Source: an uncultured Clostridia bacterium
GTDB taxonomy: Bacteria > Bacillota > Clostridia > Christensenellales > Borkfalkiaceae
DNA length: 64,000 nucleotides
Assembly: GCA_944342025.1 (NCBI GenBank)
Contig: CALVMD010000008.1
Coordinates: 1-64,000, forward strand
Reading direction: 5' to 3'
This document shows positions 45,919 to 59,039 of the stretch, in pieces. The notes under the pieces were generated by a model. The model did no database searches. It was not told the DNA's origin and saw nothing but the letters and a program-made list of their open reading frames with translations. Every line of letters starts with the position of its first letter. The first letter of the stretch is position 1. The translations under genes were made by a program, and so were the position numbers.

Positions 45919-47085
45919 ATGGAATTTAAGGATTTACAGGAAAAAGACAGCGCTTACATCGCCAATACGTACAGCCGCTTTGCGGCGGAGATCTATTCGG
46001 GGCAGGGTGCCACGCTCTGTACGGAGGACGGAAGGCGGTTCATCGACTTCGGCAGCGGGATCGCGGTCAATTCGTTCGGCGTCAACGACGAAGAGTGGAA
46101 AAAGGCGGTGATCGCACAGCTCAATAAAGTACAGCACGCTTCCAATCTGTATTACACTCGGCCGCAGGCGGAGCTTGCGGAACTTTTGTGCAAAAAGAGC
46201 GGCGCGAAAAAAGTGTTTTTCTCCAATTCGGGCGCCGAAGCGAACGAATGTGCCATCAAGACTGCCCGCAAGTATTCGTACGATAAATACGGAGAGGGGC
46301 GCTTTCATATCGTCACGCTGAAAAATTCCTTCCACGGGAGGACGATCGCAACTCTTTCCGCGACGGGGCAGGATTCCATGCATAAATATTTCATGCCCTT
46401 TTTGGACGGCTTTTCTTATGCTGAGCCGACGTTCGCGGGCGTGAAAAAAGAGTGCGGCGACGGCACATGCGCCGTCATGCTCGAACTTGTGCAAGGCGAA
46501 AGCGGCGTCAACGCCTTGGACGAGGGCGAAGTCAGAAAAATCGAAAAATTCTGCAAAGAGCGGGACATTCTCCTTATCATAGACGAGGTTCAGACGGGCA
46601 ACGGCCGGACGGGCCGGCTTTACGCCTACCAGCATTACGGTATCGCGCCGGATATCGCGACGACCGCAAAGGGACTTGCGGGCGGACTGCCGCTCGGGGC
46701 GACGATGTTTTTCGATAAGACGGAAAAGACGCTCGCCGCCGGCGATCACGGCTCGACCTTCGGCGGAAATCCCGCCGCCTGCGCGGGCGCGCTGAGCATC
46801 CTCTCGCGCATAGACGATAAACTCCTGCTCGAAGTGCAGGGCAAAGCCGCCTATCTCAGGACGCACCTCGGCAGGATCAGAAACGTCTTGTCCGTAAGCG
46901 GGCTGGGGCTCATGATCGGTCTGGAAATTTCCGTGAACGCGCGCGAAGCGGCGGAAAAGTGCCTGTCGCGCGGGCTGATCGTTTTGACTGCGAAAAACAA
47001 ACTGCGCCTTCTTCCTCCTCTGACGATCGGGAAAGGAGAGATGGACGAAGGCTTAAAAATACTCAACGAGGTGTTGTCCGAATGA
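45919..47085 (+). CDS. argD: Acetylornithine aminotransferase
   Basis: PLP enzyme that makes N-acetylornithine. 388 residues from ATG 45919; the longer frame reads through the promoter. 'FFSNSGAEANECAIKTARKYS' and 'IIDEVQTGNGRTGRLYAYQHYGI' are present, and the PLP Lys is in 'TTAKGLAGGLPLGA'. The short chain lacks the extra N-terminus of ornithine-keto-acid aminotransferases, and the cluster settles the role. Stop overlaps the argF start (ATGA). SD is weak. Confidence 0.95.
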   Translation: MEFKDLQEKDSAYIANTYSRFAAEIYSGQGATLCTEDGRRFIDFGSGIAVNSFGVNDEEWKKAVIAQLNKVQHASNLYYTRPQAELAELLCKKSGAKKVFFSNSGAEANECAIKTARKYSYDKYGEGRFHIVTLKNSFHGRTIATLSATGQDSMHKYFMPFLDGFSYAEPTFAGVKKECGDGTCAVMLELVQGESGVNALDEGEVRKIEKFCKERDILLIIDEVQTGNGRTGRLYAYQHYGIAPDIATTAKGLAGGLPLGATMFFDKTEKTLAAGDHGSTFGGNPAACAGALSILSRIDDKLLLEVQGKAAYLRTHLGRIRNVLSVSGLGLMIGLEISVNAREAAEKCLSRGLIVLTAKNKLRLLPPLTIGKGEMDEGLKILNEVLSE

Positions 47086-47984
47086 AACATTTGCTGAAAC
47101 TTGGCGATCTTACGCCGGAAGAGATCCTTTCGATCCTCAATCTTGCGGATCAGCTCAAATACGAGCGCAAAAACAATATCGAGCATCATCACCTGAAAGG
47201 GAAACAGCTCGGCATGATCTTTTCAAAATCTTCCACGCGCACGCGCGTCAGTTTCGAGGTCGGAATGAACGAGCTCGGCGGCAACGCGCTGTTCCTTTCG
47301 GACAGAGACCTGCAGATCGGCAGAGGCGAGCCGATCAAAGACACGGTCCGCGTCCTTTCACGCTATCTCGACGGGATCATGATCCGCACCTTCGCGCAGA
47401 AAGACGTGGAAGAGCTTGCCGAATACGGTTCTATCCCGATCATCAACGGGCTGACCGATTACTGTCATCCCTGCCAGGTGCTGGCGGATCTGATGACCAT
47501 CCGCGAATATAAGGGCAGCTTCAAGGGACTGAAACTTTGCTTTATCGGCGACGGGAACAACATGGCGAATTCCCTCATCGTCGGCGGCATCAAAATGGGG
47601 ATGCAGGTCGCGATCGCCTGCCCCGACGGCTACCGCCCGGACAAAGGCGTCTGCGAATGGGCGGAAAAGAACGGAAACCTTCTCGTCACGAGCGATATTT
47701 TCGCCGCGGTCAAAGACGCGGATGCGGTCTATACGGATGTCTGGGCCTCGATGGGGCAGGAGAGCGAGAAAGCCGAGCGGGAAAAAGTTTTCAAAAACTA
47801 TTGCGTGAATGCCGAAGTCATGTCTCTTGCCAAGCCGGATGCGCTCGTGCTGCACTGCCTGCCCGCGCACCGCGGTGAGGAGATCACGGACGAAGTGTTC
47901 GAAGCGCATGCGCAGGAGATCTTCGACGAGGCGGAAAACAGGCTGCACGCGCAGAAGGCGGTGCTGGTCAAACTGCTCAAATGA
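47082..47984 (+). CDS. argF: Ornithine carbamoyltransferase
   Basis: Joins carbamoyl phosphate and ornithine to citrulline. 300 residues from ATG 47082, coupled to argD by ATGA. Carbamoyl-phosphate site 'SKSSTRTRVSFE', 'HPCQVLADLMTI', and ornithine site 'HCLPAHRGEE' (OTC rather than aspartate carbamoyltransferase). carAB directly follow and supply carbamoyl phosphate. Confidence 0.97.
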   Translation: MKHLLKLGDLTPEEILSILNLADQLKYERKNNIEHHHLKGKQLGMIFSKSSTRTRVSFEVGMNELGGNALFLSDRDLQIGRGEPIKDTVRVLSRYLDGIMIRTFAQKDVEELAEYGSIPIINGLTDYCHPCQVLADLMTIREYKGSFKGLKLCFIGDGNNMANSLIVGGIKMGMQVAIACPDGYRPDKGVCEWAEKNGNLLVTSDIFAAVKDADAVYTDVWASMGQESEKAEREKVFKNYCVNAEVMSLAKPDALVLHCLPAHRGEEITDEVFEAHAQEIFDEAENRLHAQKAVLVKLLK

Positions 47985-48005
47985 AAAAAATAGGACGGGA
48001 AGGAC

Positions 48006-49088
48006 ATGAAAGAAGAAAAAGTTTACCTTACATTGCAGAACGGGCAGGTCTTTGAAGGAAAGCGCTTCGGCGCGCGCGGCGACGTACTCGGCGAGCTCGT
48101 ATTTACGACGGGCATGACGGGTTATATCGAGACGCTGACCGACCCCAGTTATTACGGGCAGATCGTCATTCAGACGTTTCCGCTGATCGGCAATTACGGC
48201 ATGATCCCCGTCGATCGGGAGAGCAAAAAACCGTATCTTTCCGGATATATCGTTCGGGAATATTGTGAAGAACCGTCCAATTTCCGCTGCAGCGAAAAGA
48301 TCTGCGACTATCTCGAGCGCAACGGTATCGTCGGCGTTTACGGCGTAGATACGCGCGAACTCACGAAGACGGTGCGCGAGGCGGGCGTCATGAACGCGGT
48401 CATCTCGTCCCGTCCCGTGAACGATATAGGGGCGATCGGCAAATATATCATCCGCGACGCGGTGAAAAACTGCACGTGCGAAGAGGCGGTAACGTACGGC
48501 GACGAGAAGAGCGCCAAACGTAAAGTCGTCCTGTGGGATTTCGGCGCGAAAGAGAACATCGCGCGCGAACTTGTCAACAGGGATTGCTGCGTGATCCGCG
48601 TCCCTTCGTGGTACACGGCAGAGCAGATCCTCGGCCTCCGTCCGGACGGCGTGATGCTCACGAACGGCCCGGGCGATCCCGCAGAAAATACGGAAGTCAT
48701 CGAAAACATCCGCGGGATCGCGGGAAAACTGCCCGTGTTCGGCATCTGTCTCGGGCATCAGCTCTTTGCGCTCGCGATGGGCGGAAAGACGAAAAAGATG
48801 AAATACGGGCACCGCGGCGCCAATCAGCCCGTCAAGGAGCTGAAAACGGGCACGGTCTATATTTCCAGCCAGAACCACGGCTACGAAGTACTAGCCGATT
48901 CCATCAAGGGCGTGGGAGAACTGAGCTTTATCAACGCCAACGACAACACCTGCGAAGGGGTAGAATATCCCGCCCTCAATGCGTTTACGGTGCAGTTCCA
49001 TCCCGAAGCGTGCGCCGGCCCTCTGGATGCGAGGAATCTATTCGATAAATTTATGAACATGATGGACGGAGGGAAGAAGAATGCCTAA
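48006..49088 (+). CDS. carA: Carbamoyl-phosphate synthase small subunit
   Basis: Glutaminase subunit of 360 residues. N-terminal CPSase-specific domain, then class I amidotransferase with catalytic Cys in '[15 protein letters not shown]', and His-Glu in 'FHPEACAGP'. Passes ammonia to CarB. In the arginine cluster after argF, so probably arginine-controlled. Overlaps the carB start by 8 bases. Intact, unlike carB. Confidence 0.97.
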   Translation: MKEEKVYLTLQNGQVFEGKRFGARGDVLGELVFTTGMTGYIETLTDPSYYGQIVIQTFPLIGNYGMIPVDRESKKPYLSGYIVREYCEEPSNFRCSEKICDYLERNGIVGVYGVDTRELTKTVREAGVMNAVISSRPVNDIGAIGKYIIRDAVKNCTCEEAVTYGDEKSAKRKVVLWDFGAKENIARELVNRDCCVIRVPSWYTAEQILGLRPDGVMLTNGPGDPAENTEVIENIRGIAGKLPVFGICLGHQLFALAMGGKTKKMKYGHRGANQPVKELKTGTVYISSQNHGYEVLADSIKGVGELSFINANDNTCEGVEYPALNAFTVQFHPEACAGPLDARNLFDKFMNMMDGGKKNA

Positions 49089-52000
49089 AAGAAGCGATAT
49101 CAAAAAAGTTCTCGTCATCGGTTCCGGGCCGATCGTCATCGGCCAGGCGGCAGAGTTCGACTATGCGGGCGCACAGGCATGCCGCGTCCTGAAAGACGCG
49201 GGCGTGAACGTCGTCCTGTGCAATTCCAATCCCGCGACCATCATGACGGACAAGGCGCTTGCGGACGAGATCTATCTCGAGCCGCTTACGCTCGAAACCA
49301 TCAAACGCATCATTAAAAAAGAGCGCCCCGACAGCCTGCTCGCTTCTCTTGGCGGGCAGACAGGGCTTACGATCGGCTGCCAGCTCGCAAAGGAGGGCTT
49401 TCTCGACGAGTGGGGCGTAAAACTCATCGGTACGAAAGTGGATGCGATCGACCGCGCGGAAGACAGGGAGCTTTTTAAAGAGACCATGCAGAAGATCGGT
49501 CAGCCCGTCGTTCCTTCCGACATCGCATATACCGTGGAAGAGTGCGTTGCCGTCGCAAACAAGATCGGCTATCCCGTCATCATCCGTCCTGCCTTTACGC
49601 TTGGCGGCGCGGGCGGCGGCGTCGCGTATAACGAAGAGGAGCTGCGCTCCATTTCGCATAACGGGCTCATGCTCTCTCCGATCACGCAGGTGCTCGTGGA
49701 AAAATATATCTACGGATGGAAAGAGATCGAATTCGAAGTTCTCCGCGACAGTCACGGCAATGTGATCACGGTCTGCTCGATGGAAAATTTCGACCCCGTC
49801 GGCATTCATACGGGCGATTCGATCGTCGTTGCGCCCGCCCTGACGCTTGCAGACAAAGAGTATCAGATGCTCCGCAGCGCGTCTTTGAAGATCATCACCG
49901 AACTCGGCATCGAGGGCGGCTGCAACTGCCAGTTCGCGCTCAATCCCGACTCTTTCGAATATTCCGTCATCGAGGTCAATCCCCGCGTTTAGCGCGCTTC
50001 CGCTCTCGCATCGAAGGCGACCGGCTATCCGATCGCAAAAGTCGCTACCAAGATCGCGCTCGGTTACACGCTCGACGAGATCAAAAACGACGTCACGGGC
50101 AAAACGTACGCCTGTTTCGAACCCACTCTCGATTACGTGGTCGTAAAACTGCCGAAGTGGCCCTTCGATAAATTCCTGTATGCCAAGCGCGAGCTGGGTA
50201 CGAGGATGAAGGCGACGGGCGAGGTCATGTCTATCGGCACCTCGTTCGAAATGGCGATCATGAAGGCGGTGCGCGGCGCAGAAATTTCTCTGTCTTCCCT
50301 CAATCTGAACAAATATGAGGGGAAAGATCTGAGAGAAGAGCTGAAAAAGCTTTCCGACGAGCGCCTGTTTACCGTTTTTGCGGCGCTGAAAGCGGGTATT
50401 TCCGTCGACGAGATCTTTGAGATCACCAAAATCGACAGATGGTTTTTGCATAAACTGCAAAACCTTGTGCGCTTCGAAAACCGTCTGAAATCGGAAAAGC
50501 TGACCCGCGCACTGTACGACGAAGGCAAAAAGCTCGGCTATCCCGACAAAGAGCTGGAAAAGATCTCCGGGCAGAAGATCCCGTATCACAGAAAGGCCGT
50601 CTATAAAATGGTCGATACGTGCGCGGCGGAGTTCTCTGCGGAAACGCCGTACTTTTATTCCACCTACGACGAATATGCGCACGACGAGGCGGCGCCGTTT
50701 ATTCAGGAAAGCGCCAAAAAGCGTATCATCGTCATCGGCTCCGGCCCGATCCGCATCGGACAGGGGATCGAATTCGATTATTCGTCCGTGCATTGCGTAT
50801 GGACGCTCAAACAGCTCGGGTACGAGGTCATCATCATCAACAACAACCCCGAGACGGTGTCGACCGACTTCGACACGGCGGACAGGCTGTATTTTGAACC
50901 GCTGACGCCCGAAGACGTGCAGAACGTCATCGATAAAGAAAAGCCGTACGGCGTCGTCATTACCTTCGGCGGACAGACGGCGATCAAACTCTGTAACTAT
51001 CTGGATAAGAAAGGCGTCCGTATCCTGGGGACTTCCGCCGACAGTGTAGATATGGCAGAAGACAGGGAGCGCTTCGACGAGCTGCTTGAAAAATTCGGGA
51101 TCAGCCGCCCGAAGGGCCTTACGGTCATGACCAAAGAAGAAGCTCTTGCGGCGGCGGATAAACTCGGCTATCCCGTGCTGCTGCGCCCGTCTTACGTCAT
51201 CGGCGGGCAGAACATGACCATCGCCTTTACCGAGAACGACATTTCCCGTTATATGGACGTCATTCTCGCGCAGAATATCGAAAATCCGGTGCTTTGCGAC
51301 AAGTATCTGATGGGGCAGGAGCTGGAAGTGGACGTCATCAGCGACGGCACGGACGTGCTCATCCCCGGGATCATGCAGCATATCGAGCGCGCGGGCGTAC
51401 ACAGCGGGGATTCCATCGCGGTCTATCCACCGTATAACCTCAGCGACATCATGCTGGCAAAGATCATCGAATGTTCGACGCAGCTGGCACTTTCCCTGAA
51501 AACGAAGGGGCTGATCAACATTCAGTTCCTCGTGTTCCGCGGCGAGCTTTACGTCATCGAAGTCAATCCCCGTGCGTCTCGCACGATTCCTTATATCAGC
51601 AAGGTGACGGGGGTGCCTATGGTGGAGCTTGCGACTAAGATCATGGTCGGGGCCAAGCTGAAAAAACTCGGCTATGGTACGGGACTTTATAAAAGTTCTC
51701 CGTATGTCGCGGTCAAAGTTCCCGTATTTTCCTTTGAAAAGCTCAACGACGTCAATTCGCAGCTCGGGCCGGAAATGAAATCCACGGGCGAAGTGCTCGG
51801 CATCGGCAAAACGATCGAAGAAGCTCTGTTCAAGGGGCTGGTGTCGGCGGGCTTCAAACTCTGTCATCCGACCAAACAGAAACATGCAGGCGTATATTTC
51901 ACCGTAAACGACCAGGATAAATTCGAGATCCTGGGGATCGCGAAAAAGTTCAGCGATCTCGGGCTGGATATTTACGCTACGGCGGGCACGGCGGAAACGA

Positions 52001-53127
52001 TCCGTACGCTCGGCATCGAGGTCGCGACGGTCGACAGGCTGTCGGAGAGCGATGCGATCCTCAAACTCATGGACGAGGGTAAGATCGATTACATCGTCTA
52101 TACGGGCAAGACGGATATGGCGTCGATCAACGACTATATCCGCATGTATCATCACGCGATCCTGCTCGGCATCACGACGCTCACTTCGCTCGACACGGCG
52201 AACGCGCTTGCGGACATCATTGCCAGCCGTTTCAACGAAGATAATACGGAACTTGTAGACATCAACAATCTCCGCAGCGAAAAGACAAAACTTTCCTTCC
52301 TGAAAATGCAGAGCTGCGGCAACGACTATATTTTCTTTGATAACATGGACGGAAAGATCACCTGCCCCGAATCCTTGGCGATCAATTTTGTCGACAGACA
52401 TTACGGGATCGGCGGCGACGGGATCGTCCTCATGGAAAAATCAGAAGTCGCCGATGCAAAGATGCGCATCTTCAACAGAGACGGCAGCGAGGGGGGCATG
52501 GCTGGCAATTCCATCCGCTGCGTCGCAAAATATCTCTATGACAACGGTTTTGTTAAGAGCAACGATGTGCGCATCGAAACGCTCAGCGGCGTTAAAGAGA
52601 TGAAACTGTTCACTTTCAACGGAAAGGTAAGTTCTGTCAGCGTAAACATGGGCATAGCCGTTCTCGACGGAAAGGCCATTCCGTCCACGCTGGAAGGAGA
52701 CTCGGTCGTGGCGCGCGAGATCGAAGTCGGCGGACAAAATTATTCGGTCACGCTCGTCAATGTGGGCAACCCTCACTGCGTCGTTTTCTGCGATAAAGTC
52801 GATGCGGTCGACATTGCAAACGTCGGGCCTCTGTTCGAAAACGCGCCGTATTTCCCGCAGCGCATCAATACCGAATTTGTCCGCGTCGTAAACGACAGGA
52901 CTTTGAAAATGCGTGTTTGGGAGCGCGGTAACGGCGAAACGCTCGCCTGCGGCACGGGAGCTGCTGCCTCGGTCGTGGCGGCGGTGCTCGGCGGGTATTG
53001 CCGTAAGGACGAGGACATAACGGTGAAAGTGCGCGGCGGCGATCTGATTGTTCGTTACGATTCCGACGGTACGGTTACGCTGACGGGCAATGCAAAACTC
53101 GTATACGAAGGAACGATAGAATTCTGA
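49081..53127 (+). CDS. carB: CarB-DapF fusion gene, interrupted by an in-frame TAG at codon 304
   Basis: One frame of 1349 codons encodes a full carbamoyl-phosphate synthase large subunit followed without a stop by diaminopimelate epimerase. CarB part (about 1-1063): first ATP-grasp half from '[21 protein letters not shown]', oligomerisation domain, second half from '[21 protein letters not shown]', and the C-terminal MGS-like allosteric domain. DapF part: about 1069-1348. Codon 304 (49990-49992) is TAG where family members have Ser in '[18 protein letters not shown]'; the frame before and after is intact and conserved, so a single C-to-A change (TCG to TAG) explains it. As read, the two stretches are 49081-49992 and about 50137-53127. 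TAG ends argC and other genes normally, so recoding is unlikely. Either a sequence error, a strain-specific nonsense mutation, or decay. Confidence 0.9.
52285..53127 (+). other. dapF: DapF domain of the CarB fusion (first catalytic Cys missing)
   Basis: About 280 residues, the full DapF length, beginning '[18 protein letters not shown]' and containing '[10 protein letters not shown]', '[11 protein letters not shown]', and '[17 protein letters not shown]'. DapF interconverts LL- and meso-diaminopimelate for lysine and peptidoglycan using two Cys. The second Cys (residue 1290 of the fusion) is kept, but the first site reads '[14 protein letters not shown]' where the family has CGNG, so Ala1141 replaces the nucleophile. 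No stop separates it from CarB; the only nearby ATG (52306) has no SD and would cut the first strand. It must be made as part of CarB, or after reinitiation downstream of the TAG. Confidence 0.88.
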
Positions 53128-53134
53128 GACGGTC

Positions 53135-53770
53135 ATGCAGGAAATTTTTTATGAAGAGAGCGTAGACACGCATAACCAATCTTCGGCAAAAAGGAAATAT
53201 ACAGTTTATAAAATAGTCTCGATCGTGGCGGCGGTTTTTGCTGCGTTGGCTATTTTTAACCTCTTCTTCGGTATCCCCGTCGATAGAGACGAGGGCATGA
53301 CGACCGCTGTGGTCATTGCGATCGTGATCATGGTAATTGCTGCGGTTGTGATGATCTTTGTCTCGATTTTTTTCGGAAGAAAGAAACACGCGTTTTTTCT
53401 CAGCTATGATTATACATTTGTGACGGGAGAACTGCGTATTTCCAAAGTCTTCAACAATAGGCGCAGAAAACATCTTTATGCCATTTCGACTGACAAGATC
53501 ATTAAAATCGGCAGGGTGGGTTCGGAAACCTATGCGAAAACAAAGCGCATGCCGGAGACGAAAGAGGACATTCTCACGCCCAACGTGGAAGCGGAAGACG
53601 GAAAGGAGTTCTTTTATATCTACACGCAGACAAATGTCGGGAAAAAGATACTCATCCTGGAATGCCGGATGCAGCTGATCGTGACGATTATCCGCTTTAT
53701 AAATCGTCCCGGCATTCTGGAAACAGAATTCAATAAACAATCTTCAGCGGGAGCGAAAAGCGCCCGCTGA
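53135..53770 (+). CDS. Two-TM membrane protein of unknown function
   Basis: 211 residues, TM helices at about 26-47 and 58-81, then a cytoplasmic domain of about 125 residues with alternating strands and a basic patch (NNRRRKHLYAISTDKIIKIGRVG). The layout recalls PH-like membrane proteins. It begins 7 bases after the carB-dapF stop and may be cotranscribed. No signature recognised. Confidence 0.7.
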   Translation: MQEIFYEESVDTHNQSSAKRKYTVYKIVSIVAAVFAALAIFNLFFGIPVDRDEGMTTAVVIAIVIMVIAAVVMIFVSIFFGRKKHAFFLSYDYTFVTGELRISKVFNNRRRKHLYAISTDKIIKIGRVGSETYAKTKRMPETKEDILTPNVEAEDGKEFFYIYTQTNVGKKILILECRMQLIVTIIRFINRPGILETEFNKQSSAGAKSAR

Positions 53771-53780
53771 CGGTGCGTTT

Positions 53781-53814
53781 GGCCGCCGCGTTCTAAAAAT
53801 GCGGCGGCACGGTT
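53781..53814 (+). terminator. Hairpin before the cysteine desulfurase gene
   Basis: Stem GCCGCCGC/GCGGCGGC followed by ACGGTTTTCTATTTT. The T-tract is broken, so termination may be partial. Confidence 0.6.
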
Positions 53815-53823
53815 TTCTATTTT

Positions 53824-54951
53824 ATGGAAAAAATTTATCTGGACAATGCGGCTACGACGCGCCCCGATCAAAAGGCGGTCGAGGCGGCTTTGAGTTATTT
53901 GGAAGAAAATTTTTATAATCCGTCGGCGCTTTATAAAGAGGGCTTTTCTGTCCGCAAAGATTTGGAGAAAGCGAGAAAAGAGATCGTTTCCTGCATTTCG
54001 GACAGCGGTAAGTACGACATGATCTTTACTTCGTGCGGAAGCGAGTCGGACAATCAGGCGATCTTTTCGGCGGCTCGCCGCGGAAATTTTGTTACGACAG
54101 AAGGAGAGCATGCCGCGGTTTTTTCTGCGGCGGCGGAACTTGCTCGCAGAGGAACAGAGGTCAGATACGCAAAGCTGAATCCCGACGGCGGGGTAAACGA
54201 AGGTGATCTTTTGTCCAAAGTCGACAAAGATACATCGCTTGTGTCCGTGATCCACGTCAATAACGAGACGGGCGCGGTCAACGACATTGCCGGACTTGCG
54301 GAAAAGGTCAAAAAAATTGCGCCGCGCGCGCTCTTTCACAGCGACGGAGTACAGGCTTTCGGCAAGATCCCGTTCCGCCTTTCGGGGGCTGTCGATCTGT
54401 ATTCGGTCAGCGCACATAAGATCGGAGGCGTGCGCGGGGTCGGAGGGCTTTTCAGGAATAAGTCGAAAAATTTATTTCCGTATATCTTCGGCGGCGGACA
54501 GGAAAACGGACTTCGAAGCGGCACAGAAAATACGTTTGCGATCATGCAGTTTTCGGCGGCGGCAAAAAAGAAATTTTCATCTTTGGATGGGGATCTGGCG
54601 CGAATCCGCGGATACAACCGGCTTTTCCGTTCGCTGCTGGATGAAAAGATCTTTCAGGTCATGTCTTCCGAAGAGGCTTCGCCTTATATCCTGAGTATTT
54701 CGGCACGCGGATTGCGCGGAGAGGTTTTGCAGCATATGGCGGACGATGCCGGGGTGCTTGTCGGTACAGGGTCGGCGTGTTCTTCCCGCAATCGTTACAG
54801 CAGGGTGATTTTGGCTTGCGGTGCGGACGAAAAGACGGCTGACGGCGTTTTGCGCATTTCGTTTTCCGCTCAGACAACGGAAGAGGCATGCAGGTGCGCT
54901 GCGGCGGTCATCAACCGCTGCGCGGCAGAGCTTTGGGAAAGGACAAAATAG
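53824..54951 (+). CDS. Cysteine desulfurase (NifS-like)
   Basis: PLP enzyme of 375 residues that takes sulfur from cysteine. N-terminal 'IYLDNAATTRPDQ', 'FTSCGSESDNQAI', PLP Lys in 'SVSAHKIGGVRGVG', and catalytic Cys in 'GTGSACSSRNR'. Directly upstream of thiI, as nifZ is in Bacillus subtilis, so it is likely the sulfur donor for tRNA 4-thiouridine rather than the main Fe-S enzyme. ATG start; SD is poor. Confidence 0.92.
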   Translation: MEKIYLDNAATTRPDQKAVEAALSYLEENFYNPSALYKEGFSVRKDLEKARKEIVSCISDSGKYDMIFTSCGSESDNQAIFSAARRGNFVTTEGEHAAVFSAAAELARRGTEVRYAKLNPDGGVNEGDLLSKVDKDTSLVSVIHVNNETGAVNDIAGLAEKVKKIAPRALFHSDGVQAFGKIPFRLSGAVDLYSVSAHKIGGVRGVGGLFRNKSKNLFPYIFGGGQENGLRSGTENTFAIMQFSAAAKKKFSSLDGDLARIRGYNRLFRSLLDEKIFQVMSSEEASPYILSISARGLRGEVLQHMADDAGVLVGTGSACSSRNRYSRVILACGADEKTADGVLRISFSAQTTEEACRCAAAVINRCAAELWERTK

Positions 54952-54955
54952 TGTA

Positions 54956-56116
54956 ATGGAAAGAGAACAAGTCATCATCGTAAGATACTGCGAGATTCAT
55001 CTGAAAGGGAAAAACCGCGGATATTTCGAGCAGGTGTTCATGAATAACCTGGAAAAGGCGCTTGCGGGTGTCCGCCATGAGATCAGGCGCCCGAGCGGAC
55101 GATACGTCGTTGAGAATTTTGACGGCTCCAGGACGGAAGAGATCTGCGAGCGGATCCGCAAGGTATTCGGCGTGCATACGCTCAGCGTCGGGATCAAGAC
55201 GGGGGCAGACCTTGACGAGATCTTTGAAGAGGTCGTGCGCATCGCGCCCGATTCGGGCACGTTCAAGGTGGAAACCAACCGCGCGGACAAACATTTTCCG
55301 CTCAATTCCGTCGAAGTCAACGCCGAGATCGGCGGCAGGCTTTTGGGGAAGAATCCTTCGCTGAAAGTGGACGTGCGCGAACCGCAATGCGTTCTGCACA
55401 TCGATATTCGCGAGAACGGAACGGCGCTCGTTTTCAGGGATATTATCAAAGGCGCCGGCGGCATGCCCGTGGGTACGGCAGGCAAGGGAATGCTGCTTTT
55501 GTCCGGCGGGATCGACAGCCCAGTCGCGGGATATATGATCGCCAAGCGCGGCATGAAGCTGGAATGTGTGCATTTTCACAGCTATCCGTATACGAATATG
55601 CAGGCGCGCGAAAAAGTTGAAGAGCTTGCACGCATCCTTGCCGAATATACAGGCGGGCTGACGCTGCATGTCGTAAGTGTGACGCATATTCAGGAAGAAA
55701 TACACAAAAAGTGTCCTGAGGAAATGATGATCACGCTTTTAAGACGCTTTATGATGCGCATCGCGGAAAGACTTTCGCTGGAAACGGGCGCACAGTGCAT
55801 CGTTACGGGCGAAAGTTTAGGACAAGTTGCCAGCCAGACTGTCGAGGGGATGACCTCTTCTAATGCCGTCATAAAGACGATGCCCGTTCTGCGGCCTTTG
55901 GTGGGTTTTGATAAAACGGAAATCATCGCTAAGGCGCGTGAGATCGGCACATACGAGACGTCCGTTTTGCCGTATGAGGATTGCTGTACTGTCTTTTTGC
56001 CGAAACATCCGCTCATCCGTCCGAAACTCGATAAGGTCGAGGCGGCAGAGTCTTTGTTGGATGTACAGGGGCTCATCGATGAGGCGTTTGCCGGGATTGA
56101 AGCGGTTCAATTCTGA
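54956..56116 (+). CDS. thiI: tRNA 4-thiouridine synthase
   Basis: 386 residues from ATG 54956; the longer frame overlaps the desulfurase gene. N-terminal ferredoxin-like and THUMP domain (about 1-165), then the PP-loop ATPase domain with 'LLLSGGIDSPVAGYMI' (about 180-195), and 'TGESLGQVASQTVEGM'. There is no C-terminal rhodanese domain, as in Bacillus, where the paired desulfurase supplies sulfur directly. It modifies U8 of tRNA, a near-UV sensor, and may serve thiamine synthesis. Confidence 0.96.
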   Translation: MEREQVIIVRYCEIHLKGKNRGYFEQVFMNNLEKALAGVRHEIRRPSGRYVVENFDGSRTEEICERIRKVFGVHTLSVGIKTGADLDEIFEEVVRIAPDSGTFKVETNRADKHFPLNSVEVNAEIGGRLLGKNPSLKVDVREPQCVLHIDIRENGTALVFRDIIKGAGGMPVGTAGKGMLLLSGGIDSPVAGYMIAKRGMKLECVHFHSYPYTNMQAREKVEELARILAEYTGGLTLHVVSVTHIQEEIHKKCPEEMMITLLRRFMMRIAERLSLETGAQCIVTGESLGQVASQTVEGMTSSNAVIKTMPVLRPLVGFDKTEIIAKAREIGTYETSVLPYEDCCTVFLPKHPLIRPKLDKVEAAESLLDVQGLIDEAFAGIEAVQF

Positions 56117-56129
56117 TATTTTAACATAA

Positions 56130-58994
<2,865 letters not shown>

Positions 58995-59039
58995 CCCTAT
59001 AAATTTTGCGAAAATGAATTATTTTGACGGAGACGGAAG

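Noticed and set aside
49990..49992. Amber codon as recoded sense codon
   Set aside because: TAG ends argC (43658-43660), the cysteine desulfurase, the carboxyltransferase and the two repeat-protein genes at their expected lengths, so it is a normal stop here.
49051..52401. Open frame of 1116 codons on the minus strand opposite carA-carB
   Set aside because: It is a shadow of the GC-rich third positions of carB; no known domain, no SD, and the plus strand is clearly coding.
52306..53127. dapF as an independent gene starting at ATG 52306
   Set aside because: No SD, and this start would remove the first conserved strand (KLSFLK); the CarB frame leads directly into it.
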